Notes under the pieces: generated by a model
Database searches by the model: none
What the model was told of the DNA's origin: nothing
What the model saw: the letters and a program-made list of their open reading frames with translations, nothing else
DNA from: Spirodela intermedia
Lineage: Eukaryota; Streptophyta; Magnoliopsida; Alismatales; Araceae
Assembly (NCBI GenBank): GCA_902729315.2
Contig: LR746272.1
Span: 12,662,327-12,726,326 of the forward strand
Direction: 5' to 3'
DNA: 64,000 nucleotides
Translations under genes and position numbers: made by a program
Shown here: one piece after another, positions 9,640 to 24,600 of the stretch
Position numbering within the stretch: position 1 is the first letter of the stretch
How the letters are laid out: each line of letters starts with the position of its first letter

Positions 9640-12600
9640 TCAGATCGCCAGGCCCTTGAATGCCTCCAATCTCCCATTCAAGGAATTTGGATCGACAATC
9701 TCAGCTTCATGGTGGTTCATAACAACCCCGTTTTCTGGTAGCCCTTGACTTTTGCTGGCAATGACTGAGCTGAGCCTGCCTTGAAAGTGCGTCGAATAGG
9801 GAAAATAGTCTGCACACCGAGCCCCCCATCCTATAGAGATAGACCGAGTATATAGAGTAAAGACCAGTCAAGGGTTTGTATTATAACGCAAGAAATGGTG
9901 AAAAGAGATTGTTTTGTACTCACTTGAAGCAGAATCAGGATCATTGAAGACCGTTCCGAGCAGCTTGTGGACGGAGACGCAGTCCTGGAGCTTCCACCCC
10001 AAAACGGGTCCAAACGCTTCGTTTCTGCACCAAAAAACGAAGACCCAGAACGGTTCATGGGGTTTTTCCTCTGAGGGGAGACATACTGTGACTAAATTTT
10101 TCCATAAATCACCTTGTGACCGGTTTATTAGTTGAATCCTCGATCAGCTTGATCGCCTCAACCTTCTTGTCGGGCTCCAGCATGTAAAGCATTTCAGAAG
10201 CTGCTGCCCTGTGCGTCAAGGAATCTGGATGCCCGAGGAATACAGCTGAATAAAAAAGAAATTCCGGGAACATATGATGATCTGATGAGATGATCTTCAG
10301 CTACAGGAGCACAGACCTTGGTGTTTCTCGAGGAAGGCCTGGTTGGCTTCAATGAGAGACCTTCCTTGCAATTGACTGTGAGAGGGGTCACTGGGTTTTA
10401 ATCCCCCGGGAGGAATGAATAAGAAGACAGGAGAGGGCATGAAATGAGCGAAGCAAGCACCTGATATTTGGTCGCTCTGCTTCTAAAACTTGCCAGACGA
10501 GTTTCTCGGCCTCTGTGGACGGAGCTGGCAAGCTGCTGAGCTTATGGAAGAATTTAATCTGTAGATGTTTGAGATTGGAATCGATGTCAAGATAAGTAAG
10601 CACAGAGAAGAGAATCGGCAGGCCATGGTCACTGAGCTGACATATAGCTGACTGACATGGAGAAAAGATAGCAGTAGCCCGAGAAATAATCACAACCATC
10701 ATCATCATGTTAAGATCTATAACACAGAAGGAGGGGAAGAAAAAACTCTGGAAGGAAGAAAAGTAGGCAACCAACTTTGAGAGTTTCTGATAAATATTCT
10801 TTAATAAACGAGGAGAAAATTATCAGAAAACGAGGATGGTAAATGGAGAATTTTTGATTGAATATATTTGCTTCATTTGATACCCCCTCAGATGAACATC
10901 TGAACTTGACGAAGTGGGCTACTAGTCTCGAAGGCTGCAAGGAAATTACAACACTTTCTGCCCACAATGATTGGCCTCACGAAACGGAAATTTGGGACAG
11001 AATAATGGCGTCAAATGAATACAATCTTGGAGACGTTCGTCAAAACTTCCAAACCGTTACCACAAATGTAGCGTGTGATTGCTTGGTATAAGATAACCTA
11101 TCACTTCATAAATAAAGATCCCAACTTTGATGGATTCTCTGAGAAGCAAGAGCTACGAATATCCTCTACACCAAGTATTTCGTAGATTGATGCAGGCTGG
11201 AATTATGACAAAATGAATATGGAATATCAACAATGTACATAGGGGAAAGAAATCCTTTACTTTTCATCCTTCTCTAGACTCTCACCGAATTAAAAATTCT
11301 TCAAAAAATATATCCTTGTAATATCTAAGCAAAAAGAACCACTTTAAACTGAAATATGAGATTTAAAAGAGCACCGGAGAAATGTTGTCCGTGCTAATTA
11401 GCCATCGATTGCTTTCTTCCTTCTTTTTTTTTTCATTTATACCGAAAAAAAAAAACCTTTATTAAAGACGTTACAAGGGATTTCATCAAAATTCATTCCA
11501 ATTTCGGACGACCAGAGCATTGAAAGTATAAAAAAGAAGAGTTTGAGGAGAACAGAGGTATATATACCAGGCATCGGTGTGAATCGGCGTTGGTCGCGTC
11601 TATAGCCAGTAGATGCTTAACAGCCTGCAGGTAATACCAGACAGGGTATAAGAGATCGCAAGAGAACATAAACAGCTCAATCAATCAATCGCCGGTCTCT
11701 TGAGCATAAAAATACTACAAGGAACGCATGTTTGATAAAGACATGCGAGTGGAAGGCCACTGTGTGAAAAACAGAAGCTAAATTTCCCAAAGAAAGTATA
11801 AACTTAGGTCTCCGTTGTCTCCTCGAATTTGATGAGATAGAACATTATTCCTTGTTTTAAATGAGAAAATGGAACTTAAGGGATCGAAATCGATATAAAA
11901 TAAAGTTGTTGAAGCATTTCCATCACCTTTTTAGCAAATATAACTGAAAATCAATATAAGACAACCATCGATCTTAAGACAAAACCATCGGTCTTGCGTC
12001 AGCTATAAATCTATCTCCGCCCCAAGATCCGAACATTTGACAAAATTCTAGGTGATGCCGTTAAGAGCTAACTTCACACATGGATCTTCAAAAGTTCTAT
12101 AATATCACATTTGCACGTGAACACTAATCTTCATTACAGAATTTAGGACCATTCGATCAGGGTCAACCTTCAAAAAGCCCATCACCTCGTTGAAATTTAT
12201 AAAATGAGAATAACTTTTTTCTTTAAATTGTTTGATTTTCATATGGCCCAACGGAATGACCATTCTAATATAAAAAAAATATGGAATGGAGTTGTCCTAG
12301 TCTGCTCAAAGGCACATCATTGAACCGTCGATAACATACTTCGCACGTTCCAAGAATGTCTTGCCTCCTGACGTCAAAATCATGACAAAATCCGACCAAG
12401 ATTGATTCCTTTTCCCCTACGATCATCCTCATGGCAACTAAGTTGGTCATAACTTTGTGAGCCAGGTTTTTTGTAATTGGCCTTATGCTATCGTCTTTTA
12501 ATAACATTAGACAGATATTGGCCCTCGTAGAAGGTCATGATTGTCATTGATACTTGTCTCTGTCATCAATTATGATGAGCAATCAATAACACCAATGAAC

Positions 12601-15600
12601 AGTATCCCTAATGCGCGCATTTGAAGTAACCTTTTGCCATGAGATTGTGTCATGGCGTATAAATTATGGACGATAAATTTCAATGTTCACCTCTAAAAAC
12701 GTGAAATTATAAAAAATTATCAGAACTTAATGTTCAACATAACATCTAGTAACGTTTTGCACAGCTCGTCTACAAAGAACGGCTACATATCCAAAAGAAT
12801 TCAGTGTAACGCAATTTCAGACAGCCAAATACCTGGAAAGCAAGCAAGATCTTTTGCTTTCTTATGTTCAACTCAAAAGAAAGAAAATGGGTCTCCAAGG
12901 ACTTTGGAGAATTCTTTTGAAGCAACTTTAAATATTTAGTAGCTTCCAACAATGGATCTTCTACCTGCATCAACTCATAGAGAATAAAATTCCTCAAAAC
13001 CAAGAACATTACTAGTCCACTATGACAAATGTGATCTTGTCTAACAACTGTAAAAAAATCAAAAGAATTAGAATTCGTTTCAAATTACTCACAAGAGTAA
13101 GCGAAAGATACCAAGCTAGAACGCTCACCTGCAACAGTTTATCCCCATGAGGATCGGGATCAACTGGCTTGGCATGCTGACGCTTACCAGATTTAGAAAC
13201 ACTAGCAGAACTTGATTCCTCCTCATTTTTTTCTTTTTCTTCAGCCTCCTGCATAAGTTAATAAGTATTACAAAAGCATATGCGACAAATCAGTGGACAA
13301 TATCAAACAGGAAGTTCAATTTACTTTCTTGGCTCGAGCTTCTGCCTTTTTTTGTTTTTGTCTGAGTTTCTTTTTCTGAGAAGGAAGCAATTGTGCCGCT
13401 TCGTCATCTTCTTCAGGCGCCGATTTTAAAGGAGAGTCATACAATTTCATATAACATCTATTAAAAGAACACATAAGACAAGAGGAACAAGAATCATCAC
13501 TCCAATCTGAAATGGCAGCTGAAATTTAAATTTAAAAAACAGCATCAGATAAATGACAAAAACTGGAAATGGCCTTCTCAACGGACGAGGATGTTAGGAC
13601 AGATACTGTCCTACTCTAGTAAACCGTATAACATCATAGTCTCAGAGAAATTATCACTAAAAATTATACATCTATACAGGATTTTACAACATACAATGGG
13701 CACTGATGTACCAAACAAAGGATACTGAATTATGCCGAGCAAACATGAAAAGGACCCAGTACAAATGTTCGATGCTTCAGTATGCAAAAGGATCAGTATA
13801 CTGGATATAATCCTCTCACTAAATGTTTTCCAAACTCACAACTTATTTAAGGAACAAGCGTCGCTCATAGATTCAGGTAAAGCAGTTCTTTATATCTTAT
13901 TTCTTTCAATTATTTGAATCAAGAATTAAATGGATAGATTTCAAAGATGTATACCTGATGGCTCCAGCAGCAGCCTTGTGAAAGTATGGATGCGAATGCA
14001 ACTGATCTTGAAATTTCAGCATTGCCACATATGAACGCAAAGTCATTTTGCGTAAACAGTAAGAATGGAAGTCAAACTGATCTTCTGTCATGTCCGCATA
14101 GTGCTTTTCAACAGCTAAGTACTTTTTTAAGGCTCGACCAAGGATACCTTGACGGAAATAACTTTCACCAGAACCAAGCTCATACCTTCGCAGAATTTGC
14201 AAGGTAGTATGTTTTAGTGTTGAAGAGAACATATGCTATAGCATTAATTGGTATCAAATTGAGCATAGGACAAGGACATACCACATGCATTGCATATCAT
14301 GAAGATTATTATGCTGGTCACCATCCTTTGTAAACAGTACCACGGTTTTCTCAGCAAGACTCACCTTCAGAAAACAAATGTAAGAAATATTCAAATTCAA
14401 ACATGATCTATAAACGTAAAAAAAATATATTATTTCATTAAACATTTACGAAATAGCACGTATCGAAAACAGAACAAAAGAATGAAACATTATGCATACT
14501 TGATCAGCCTGTAGCATGCGCTTCACACACTCACTATTTAAGAAACGATCTGCAAGGTCCATAGACCTAGCTTCATCAGCCAAAGCAGCTGCAGCCGGTA
14601 AGTCACCGGCATGTTTCAATATTCTGCCCTGTATTTCAAAGCAATGAAAGGCATTGTTTTAGAAATGTTATTCTTTTGTCAGAGTTAAGCGAGGGAAGGC
14701 AAGTTAGAGAGAGAAATGGGGCCTCTGTAACATTTAGCACACATACATTCACATGACAATAAATGGTGCCTTATTGTGTAGACTTTATCTAACTTTTAGA
14801 AAATGTTTTCAATGGAGAGGCTCTAAGCGAAGTAATGCTTAAGAAAGTAAAACAAAGGTAAAAAGAACCATGATAACGAATGCAAGTGTTCACAAAAAAA
14901 GATGGCATCCGGCAAAGTTTAACAGAACCTCCTCGTGAGGAGTTGCAAACATGAAAAGCAGTCCAATAAGAAAGACTATGAAAGGCAGCGTTGCAAAGTC
15001 CAATATAGCAAAGCATCATGGAATTCCAGGATATACTAAAATTGAAATTCAACAACTTGAGAGAAAAAAGACGTTAGTCATTAAAAAGGTGAAAAATCAT
15101 GGATCAATGAGCATAGGAAACACTGCTAAACTTCTCAGATAAAAAAATAAAACATGATAAGGATATTAGCAGGGGAGAAAAGAAATGGTGAAATGTACAC
15201 AGACGACAACTACATACAGCGTCAGTGCTGCGGACTGGTGAAAAAAGATACAAATAATGAAACGTTAGCAAGATTTATTTATTTATTTATTTGCAAGAGA
15301 ATCAATTTTCATGAAAAAACTGGCTCGCGTTTAACAAAAACTCACAGAGATACGTAAAAACCTATATATGGAAGTCATAAATCACAACAAAAACTTGAAG
15401 ATATAGACAAGAGCTTATAGCTTAAAAAGTGGATAAACATTAAGGGAAACAAGAACAAGTTGCAAGATTAAGAATAATTCCCTAAGTCCTAATAGAACTG
15501 GTAATACATAGAGACCAGTGATCCTTCATTGTCACAACATGACTCTCTGTGTAAGAGCTCCACAATCAATAAAAAAGGCGCTTCTTCTTAATGTTGGCGT

Positions 15601-18600
15601 CTACCATAGCTGTTCTCAAAGCCGCCATCAGAATGAGCAGCACCCAGATTTAGGCCCTTTGCCTAGTGCATTCCCACCACAAAACCCTTTATCATGGAAG
15701 GTTGGTGCACCAACAGTCTAATTTAATTTTTGACATTCCAGCGTGAAATTCCAGTTTCCACGAGTGAATGATTTATCAACTAATAGTTAAATAAGAAAGA
15801 CAAGTACATTTGACGAATCAAAACAAGCCTTTGGCATCTAATATCCACAGAAAAATTACTCGACATAACTTAACCCAATGATAAGCATTACGCAGTAAAT
15901 ATTTCCAAAAAACCAGAATGAAAGAAAAATTTGAGAGGGACCAAAATTTACTTTTGCTGAGTACAGGTCAATCACAGTAGGAGTATGCTCAATAGCTTCA
16001 TCAATTCTAGCAAGAGCAAGATCATGCTGACCACGTCTGTCAAAATGCTGCAGGAAAAAATTGCCGTCCAGCATTAAACCATAATGTTAAAAAAATAGAA
16101 TGGAACGAAATAGAAAAGGCAGAAAAATCACAGATGACAACGAACCTGAGCTAACAAAAAGAGAGTCCACATGAGTGTTGAAGGAGGTTCATTCTGAGCT
16201 CTGCAGTTCACATAAATCCAGGCTTCTTAGCCAAAAAGACAACGAGAAGCTAAAAGTAATAGGTAAAATATTGTGACCATGATTTGAAATAAAGGCGAGT
16301 CTCTTACATACGACAATGATATTTTAAATATAAATTTTTAAAAAAATGGAAGATTTTTTCTCCTGTATAAATGTAAATTCATATACCATGTGTTACAACA
16401 AAAATTGATCCAGAGATGTTCGGCTGATATTTTACATCACGCGGCTTAGATTCTTATTGTAAAATAGAGGATGGGTTTTCGATGCCTTAGAAGAGTTCTT
16501 TTCACATGAAAGACAAGAGGCTCCCCCGAAACAAATCAGCCAATAGCCTAGCAGAGGAAAAAGAAGAAAAAAACCAATAGCCAAGTAAACAGATCTTTTC
16601 CCCCCAATAGACCATGAATAACTAAGATACCCGTAATTTCACCCAAATAATGAATAGCTACAAGCCAGGAGTCTCCAATTGAAGTCGTCATCTGGACTCA
16701 AGCCAACAATGATTTTGAACATGCTTGATGTCTACGTTTAGAAAGATGGACCAGATTCTGATATTTCTGGCTAATGAGATCGCATGCCATGTAACAACAA
16801 TCAATAAACTACTTGTTTACATTCTTCACCATGGTCCATTCCTGAAACTCATTGGATAATACACAAGAAATCGTTTCGAATACTAAAAAGTATCCGTTCA
16901 CTTGCAGTTTTCAGAAATTTTATTTTCTCTATATTCTTCAAGCAAAAAAATCTTCTAGGAGGGACTCATCCTACATTCCATCGGCCTACATCCATATCTA
17001 GACAGCCATGGAATTTAAACTGAATAATTGAATTTGCAATACTAATTCACTTTAAATGCATCCATGAATTAAAAAATTCGTAAAGTCAATATATATAATC
17101 GCATGGTAACGGGAGGCCATGATCATTTAAAATAACAAATTATCTCCTGTCTCCGATAATACCACTGCAGATCTCTATTTCATTGCCTAAAGTGAGGAAT
17201 CACTCTTTTTTGGTTCCACCTTAGACTGTTAAAATCATTGGTATGGAATTTGGATGAGAGTAGGAAGTAAAGGTCATGCCAAAATGCATACCGATAAGAA
17301 AAGAACAAGAAACACAGTCGGCATATCCACACGACCAAATATTGTATTTAATTGTAAAAACGGGTGCTATTGTGCCGAGTTCAGCTTCCTGGTCAATGAA
17401 TCCTCCACAAAATGGGGATCGAGATGGAACGTGGTGGAGGGGCCACAGAATGGATGGGCAGATGGGCAGGAATAGACAGATGAAAAGGAAGACTGCATAC
17501 AAGGACAGTGGGCCGCACAGGTGAAAAATGATAGAGGAAAAAGGGCCAGCAGAGGGATAGAGGATGAAAGGGCTGGCGGAGGAAGAGAAAGTTTGGCAAA
17601 GTATTGAGAAGGGGGCAGCTGTATTTGAAAATTAGAAGGGACAGGGCACCAGGGAGGAGAAAGAGGACGGTGTCACCTGAAGGAGGATAGAGGCCATCAA
17701 GACACGTAGTTGAGCAAAGTTTTTTAGGAGGATATCTTTTTTATACCAAATGGTAAAAGTGCAGATGCCCATCCAGATGACGAGGGAATTTTAGTTTTAA
17801 GTGAAAAAAACAAACTTATCTGGAATGTTGGCACGCTATCAACAAGGGCAATTGTTTTTCACAACATCATATCCGATATGTCCCATAAGAAGTTAATGGG
17901 CAACCGCCAATAAGTATAAACTTCGAAGTACAGACTTACTCTCCAGGGAATGTGCCGGTAGAACGAATTGAACTTTCGAGCTCAAGGAACAACTGTTCAA
18001 GTATATCTGCCTGCACAATCCAGAAAGTACAAATTAAAACTAGAAAACTTAGTATAAGACAAATTAATAGCGTGAATTTCTTTTACTGTTGTTTATGCTA
18101 GCTAGAACAAGGCAGTTAGGAGAAAACCTTATCTGGGATGTCATACAGGGGGCTTAGATCAGAAAATAATGAAGGCACACCCTACATATAAGACAAAAAT
18201 GGTACTGTTAGGTTGGGGAAGACAAATAATGATTGATAGTGATGCAGGAGTTCAACCAATAGTTCAACAATATGTCACGCTAAAACAAATAATGATGCAT
18301 AAGTGATGCAGAAACTCTGCCGATCATTCGATGTCATGCCATATTAAGATAAATAATGATTAGTAGGCGATCCAGAAACGCTACCAGGGGACTTCGATAA
18401 ATTATGATGGATAAGTGATGTAGAAGCTTTTACGAATCGTTCAGTGACACGTCACATTATAACGTGACATAACTGTGAACAAACCTTGGTTAAGAGAGGT
18501 CTGACGTAGCAGCTAGCAGCTTCTCGAAATCTTTCCCCTTGGAGAAAATCGAGTGGAATTCGCTGCAGCAAATTGATAATATCAATAAGACATTATGAAA

Positions 18601-21600
18601 TCCGCCACATTAAAGCTCTCATGCTAAAATAGCCCAAGTCAGCCAAAGCACGACTAAAGAAATCTGTAGCACACTATTATATCAAAAAAACCAAAGATGG
18701 TATCATGATTGTTATTTGTTCGGTAGGGCATTTTGGGAGTTTAGAATGTAAATTCTAAATCAGAGATTAGGAACAGCGGGATTCTTTTTCACCTTAACAG
18801 CAGACGACCAGTTGTATCGTTCTCTAAGTGATTTATACAAATCATCCAACCGATCGATTTCATCAGGCATGTAATGGTTTCTTTCTGAATATAGCCCAAG
18901 GCATTTCTGCAATCCAACATAATATCTGAAAAAAAGTGAAAATAAGAATGATTACGCAACATAATCTGTTATATACATATTGGCACTTCGTAATCAAGAA
19001 CCCTAGCAATCAGAAACTTGCCAGTAACATCGGCATCAGAAACCCCATGCAAGTCATAACTGATCAAGTACAAAAGTTTAGACACATTGTACAGGCCAGA
19101 ACAAGGCAGGAAACCATGATTTCAAGTTAGAATAATGCTCTCTGAATCCTGATCATTCAACAAGTTTCGTCATCAAATTTGTGTATTCCGTCAAAAAGAA
19201 CAAAAATGGAAATAAAATTGGTTCATGTCCTTTGCATTTCATGGAAAAATTAAGAAGAGAACTCCATCGTGGTCCTATATCCACCAATCTTCATTCCACA
19301 TTATTTACTTTATTTATGCATGCTCTCGTTATTTCTTCAGTCGACTCTGATTTTAGTCGCACATTTAATCCTTTGATTTGCGATCCACCCTTCTCTCGTT
19401 TGCCAGTGGAACTTGCTGTTTTTCGTTTTGCCCTACTTGTTCTGAGTCATTCGCTTAGGTAGTTAGACCTCATATTGTTATCAAAAGAGCATAACTTTGC
19501 ACCCTCCATATAACTGAAAACGAGGTAGGCAACCAACAGAGGGAATCCCTTGCTCTTCCCATGAAAGTATAAAAAAAGAGAAGTTAATTTTAATTGTAAA
19601 AAGGATAATGACCAATGAGCCAAATACAGAAATGGCATCAAAGAACTCAGAATACACCATCTAGAACTAGCTACAGTATCCTCAAAAAAAATTCATATGA
19701 TGAGAAATTAAAATACCTGTAGTTGTCAGGATTCATAAAAAGCAAGGACCTGTACAATTTCTCGCCTTCATCAAGGCGGCCAAGCTTCACCATTACAGAA
19801 ACCATTTGTTCCTTGAACGCTAGTTTATCCACCTAACAAGGAATAAAAATAAGCAAGACGATACCCTATATCCGAGTTCAATTCTGCTTAGATAAGCAAA
19901 GTAATCTGCACTTACAATTTTAGCTTCTTTCTTGTACATTTCTTCAAGCGCTCGATCAAGAAATCCACATTCTTCTAATAATGAAATCTGCAAAGCAATA
20001 GTAATTATTAGAATGGCAACAGCATGAATTGCCAAATAGTAGTTATAAACTAGCTCCAAGTGTAGAAATGTACTTTATGAAGATTTAACAGGTTCATCTT
20101 TACTGAGAAAACTTTGGCCCCCCAACCCCTCTGCTTCTTTATCATTTCATATCAGCATTCCCAGAATTAAGATATGATATCCGATTTTCAAATTTAAAGA
20201 GTCATCAAATGCGCACAAAACCAAAAACATATGAATATGGATTTTAACTTCCAACTATGAGGTATAAATGAGCAGGGCTCACACAGCATAGAAAAAAGTC
20301 AGGGAATAAATACACTCAGGATCAAGCCCGGATAATTTTTCAGAAGCACCGCCCAAGCCTGACGAGGTCTATCCAGCCAAGTGGAGGGTAGATGAAATAG
20401 TTAGCTGCCTACCTCATTGAGGGGCAGCCTGCCTCAATTTTTCCTTCAGACCTTCTATGGTCCAAGACTGGGCAGATGGACATTCAAGGCTAACCTGGCT
20501 CACTGACACATATTCATATATACAAAGAAACAATTCGAGGGAATGTTTTAGTTATTAAGAAAAATATATTCCAGTCATATATACAGGTTAGGTCTGCAAT
20601 TTTCATATACAATTGATATAAGACTGGCCCCATCAATCTCTAGTTAACTCATATATCCGTAGTACATATGGACAGTTTTGAAATCTGGAAAGAATATGAA
20701 ATCTAGTACTATAATTGATTGCAGGATGCTATTAGATATTTATTTTAATAAAAAATGCGTACTATTATTCTTTATTGGTCAGGCAGTAAAACCGTGCAAT
20801 GAGAATGCAGTCCTAACAATGACCTTTAGGAGGTTAGAGTAAGATGAAGATGGAAGGGTAGCCTACTCTTTTTGCCGTCTTTTAAAACCTTAGAGTTAAC
20901 TTTGCGCCTAGCATCCAGACTCGGGGAGAAATTTTCTCCCCTCACACCACCGCTGCCAGTGGTTACCATCATCCCTTTCTACAAGGCACCTTCTACTGGA
21001 AATGGAATAAATGGTAAATCATTATATCATTTCCTCCGTTATTTGCGCTCCTTCTACAGCTTACGTTAACCTCTATTCTCCATTATATAATTTCTGTATC
21101 CAATCTCCTTAACTAGAACCCCCAAAGATTGAATCAAACAAAAGTAGTTTCAAATTGCATAATTTTGCTACTTTCTGGATTGATTTCTATGAGCGAACAA
21201 AGTTTAGCATTAAGTTCAAGAGACAAAGAGAGACCACACATAAACATTACGTAATTTAAGAAAGGAACTTTCCTTTTAGCCACTTCAGTAATACAAATGG
21301 AATGTACGATATTGGCAAGCGTATTAAATCCAGGCGCATACAACATCAAAGACGTCAAAAATCTCATATACAAGTCACATACTATTACGACACCCTAAAG
21401 TAACCATAGATGCGCGGTCTCGCCATAATTTTCAAAATACCTAATTAGGTGAGAAAAGTTGACCAGAGCTTGCCATCCACCTAACTTCAAGACATTTTTT
21501 CCCTATATTTCGTTATTTGTGAGTATGCATACAGAAAAAACCAAAACTTTTAGCTAGAAAGAAGCTTCTAGAACTTCGAATAACCTGTGAAAAGAAAAGA

Positions 21601-24600
21601 CATGTTCCAAGCAGAAACAGCTGAAAAGTCAAAAAAGATCTTTCAAACTATTCATATCTTTGGTTTATGAAGTTTTGGGAACAAAACATACATAAGTACA
21701 GATTCTAACAACAAAACTTCCAAATATTTAACAACAAACGATTATGATTTTGTATAGCTGATACTTACTTTGTATAGGAGCATTTCACTGTGTTCACAAC
21801 GCTCATTATTTGGAGGGTAATCATCTTCTAACGTGCCTTCATAGGCGTCCAAGATGTCAACAGCCTTTGAGACACTAACATAGAAACCATATTTTTAGTC
21901 GCAAATTAAAAGTCTGGAGTATTATAGACATCAAATCAATCGATAACTACAAAGTACCACTAATATCCTAGAAATGACAATGTAAATTCAATTGTACATG
22001 CTAACTCAATCCACATGCTAGCCGCAAAACTTGTCATTTTTCCTAGTGCCGTATGAACTCACATTCTAGAAAATTTCGCAGCAGTAGGAGTGATTACAGC
22101 ACAAAATCTCGCCAAACTAGGGCCCAAAATTGCATGCGAAAATCTTTTGCAAGATAGATAAAGTACACCAGATCTTTCTCAATATTACTACTGGTCTTCA
22201 CCGATCATGAAAAAGGACTTTACATTTAACCCGGCAAGCCTGCTACCTAGTACTGCCCGACAATCGAAGATGGATGTGCCATCATTTCGAAAACAATCAT
22301 AAATATATGAAATGATTCCATGAGGCCACAGACAAAGTCATAGAAAAGACATCAAATTCAGAATCTGAAGTTATTTTTTAATATGAAGATGTGCGTAAGT
22401 CATAGAGAATAAATCAAAATTTAAATATGTATTCTTCTAATCCGAGGATGCAGTTAGCTTGAGATGAGATATTACGAGATCCTAATGCCGGGAAATTTCC
22501 ATATTTGGTGGAATTAGATCAGGATCAGGAATAAGTTGATTCCGAGGAAAAAGGCGCTCGTGGCAAAAATAACTACGTTGACCAACTGCTACAATAATTG
22601 TAGTATTTCATCCTCAGTGACCTTGACCCAAAATGCTTCCTCATTTTCTCCCAGCCACTGCAACCGCATCTTTTGGGGCAGGGGAGACTTTCAAGAAATA
22701 ATATCCTTATTTTCCATTGATTCTAACAAATTAAAATTCGTCATAGGCATGTAGAAAAAACTGTGAATGGAAAACGAGTAGAAGGAAATAGGGGAAAAAT
22801 CTGGAAAGGAATAAAGAGAAAGTAAGAGACGGGGAGGCAAAAATAAAAAGGACTCAGAGGAAAGTTCGAGAATGATTTCAGCATGAGGAATCCAGTGGGA
22901 CACCTTTGCGTCATCACATATTCATAGGTTGCATGCGACTTATGAGTTATCAATGAATCTTGCTCCCAAACAACAGTAAAAATAATTTAAATAAATTTTT
23001 TTGGCTACAATAAAACCATGTAATGAGAAACAGTAAGAAAACTAGAATCCACAACTTAATTAAATACTCAAACATACTTGCTATTTAAATGATGAGCAAC
23101 AGCAAACCCAATCCAGTTCAAGCGATGGTTAGGTTTCAAACTGAGAAGTCGTTGTCTTGTCTCAACAAATCCTCCCAAATCTCGCATTTGTGCCTGGATA
23201 GTAATATAAATGAGTTCTGCTAGAGTAAGGCCAACGGAACTTATGCATCAGAAAATCAGTGACAATTAGTCTCACACAAAATAGTACATTGTCATGTTAG
23301 TCATTTGGTCAAAAAAATCTGATGTACGAGAGAGTGTGAATGGCATGCCTTTATAATGTTGTTGACCCACAAGAAAAAGGGAAGTAAAATATGATCCTAA
23401 CCACATTTTAACCTCATTCTAACGAATTCCGATCAGATTGTCTTCCAAAGATGTCTATACGGAACAAAAATCTAAACCAGAACATAAGTAGGATTAACAG
23501 CTAACACTGGATATTTCCAATAAGGCAAAATTAGAGAAAGATAATTCAGTCTTGATATAAACCCGTGGCATTATCATCGTTCAATTTATACAAAGTTCAC
23601 AAATTCTTGAGATCTGTAGACCAAAAAGGTACGTACAGCCATCATGCCTTACTCGAAAACAAATGAAAGTTTTACAGGGAAGTTGATGGTTAGGATACAA
23701 TAGGTAAAGCAGATAGCAGACCAAGGGGCATATTCTTAAGTTGCAGGATTTGAAAGCAAATGTTAATAAGCATAGCGGTCAGCACTGCTAAAACATGGAA
23801 TCTAAGCCAGAATCTGACTGGATACAATTACAGGTTGGCCTCTAATCAACTTCCTGTCCCAATACAATGACAGTCAACAGTTAATTCACATAAAGCACGA
23901 GTAATATTTCGTAATATGAAGACCACTTTCTGTGCTATATTAAATTTGACCAAAGTCAAATCCCGATCCATAATTGGGTTTATAAGTAAAAATGGAAAGA
24001 ATTACTATGAATACATGGATTCAGGGTTAGTTTATTCCCAACGGCTTAAGACACCACGGAATAATGCAAGTACCAGCAAATAACTAGTTCACAATCAAAA
24101 CGTCGGAGACAAATAGAGACGATTTCCTTGGCTACATAAATACATAAATCAAATGGTTTTAGTGGGCACCTGTAATAGTGACAGGTCCCGGAGGATTTCA
24201 ATATTTTCTGGATCAATCCTCAGGGCATTCCGATAGGACTTTATCGCTTCCCTATATTCCCTATCTGATCGGTAAAGTAAGCCAAAGACATGCCAGCAAA
24301 CATGACTCTTGAGGTCATTCTGTAGAGAAAACAAATATCAGTTAAAAAGCATAGCTCTACTCGAAGTGAAGAGCCATAAACAAAATCGCGTCTATCATCA
24401 CAACCTTTAGACCACGCCGAACAAGCTCATATGCTTCAGACTTGCGGTCCATACAATTTAACGTCAGTCCTTTCATGGACAATGTCTCTACAAGGACAAA
24501 AAAAGAATAAGATGGCAAATAAGGTCCACTGCCTAAACATGTACATACATGAAGGCCGCAAGGGAGCATAATTATAAAACAGTGGTACAGAGATCCATCA

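Noticed and set aside
17221-17599. Overlapping 73-93-codon frames in a NAA15 intron
   Set aside because: Open frames on both strands in an intron with no domain, no start context and no splice logic.
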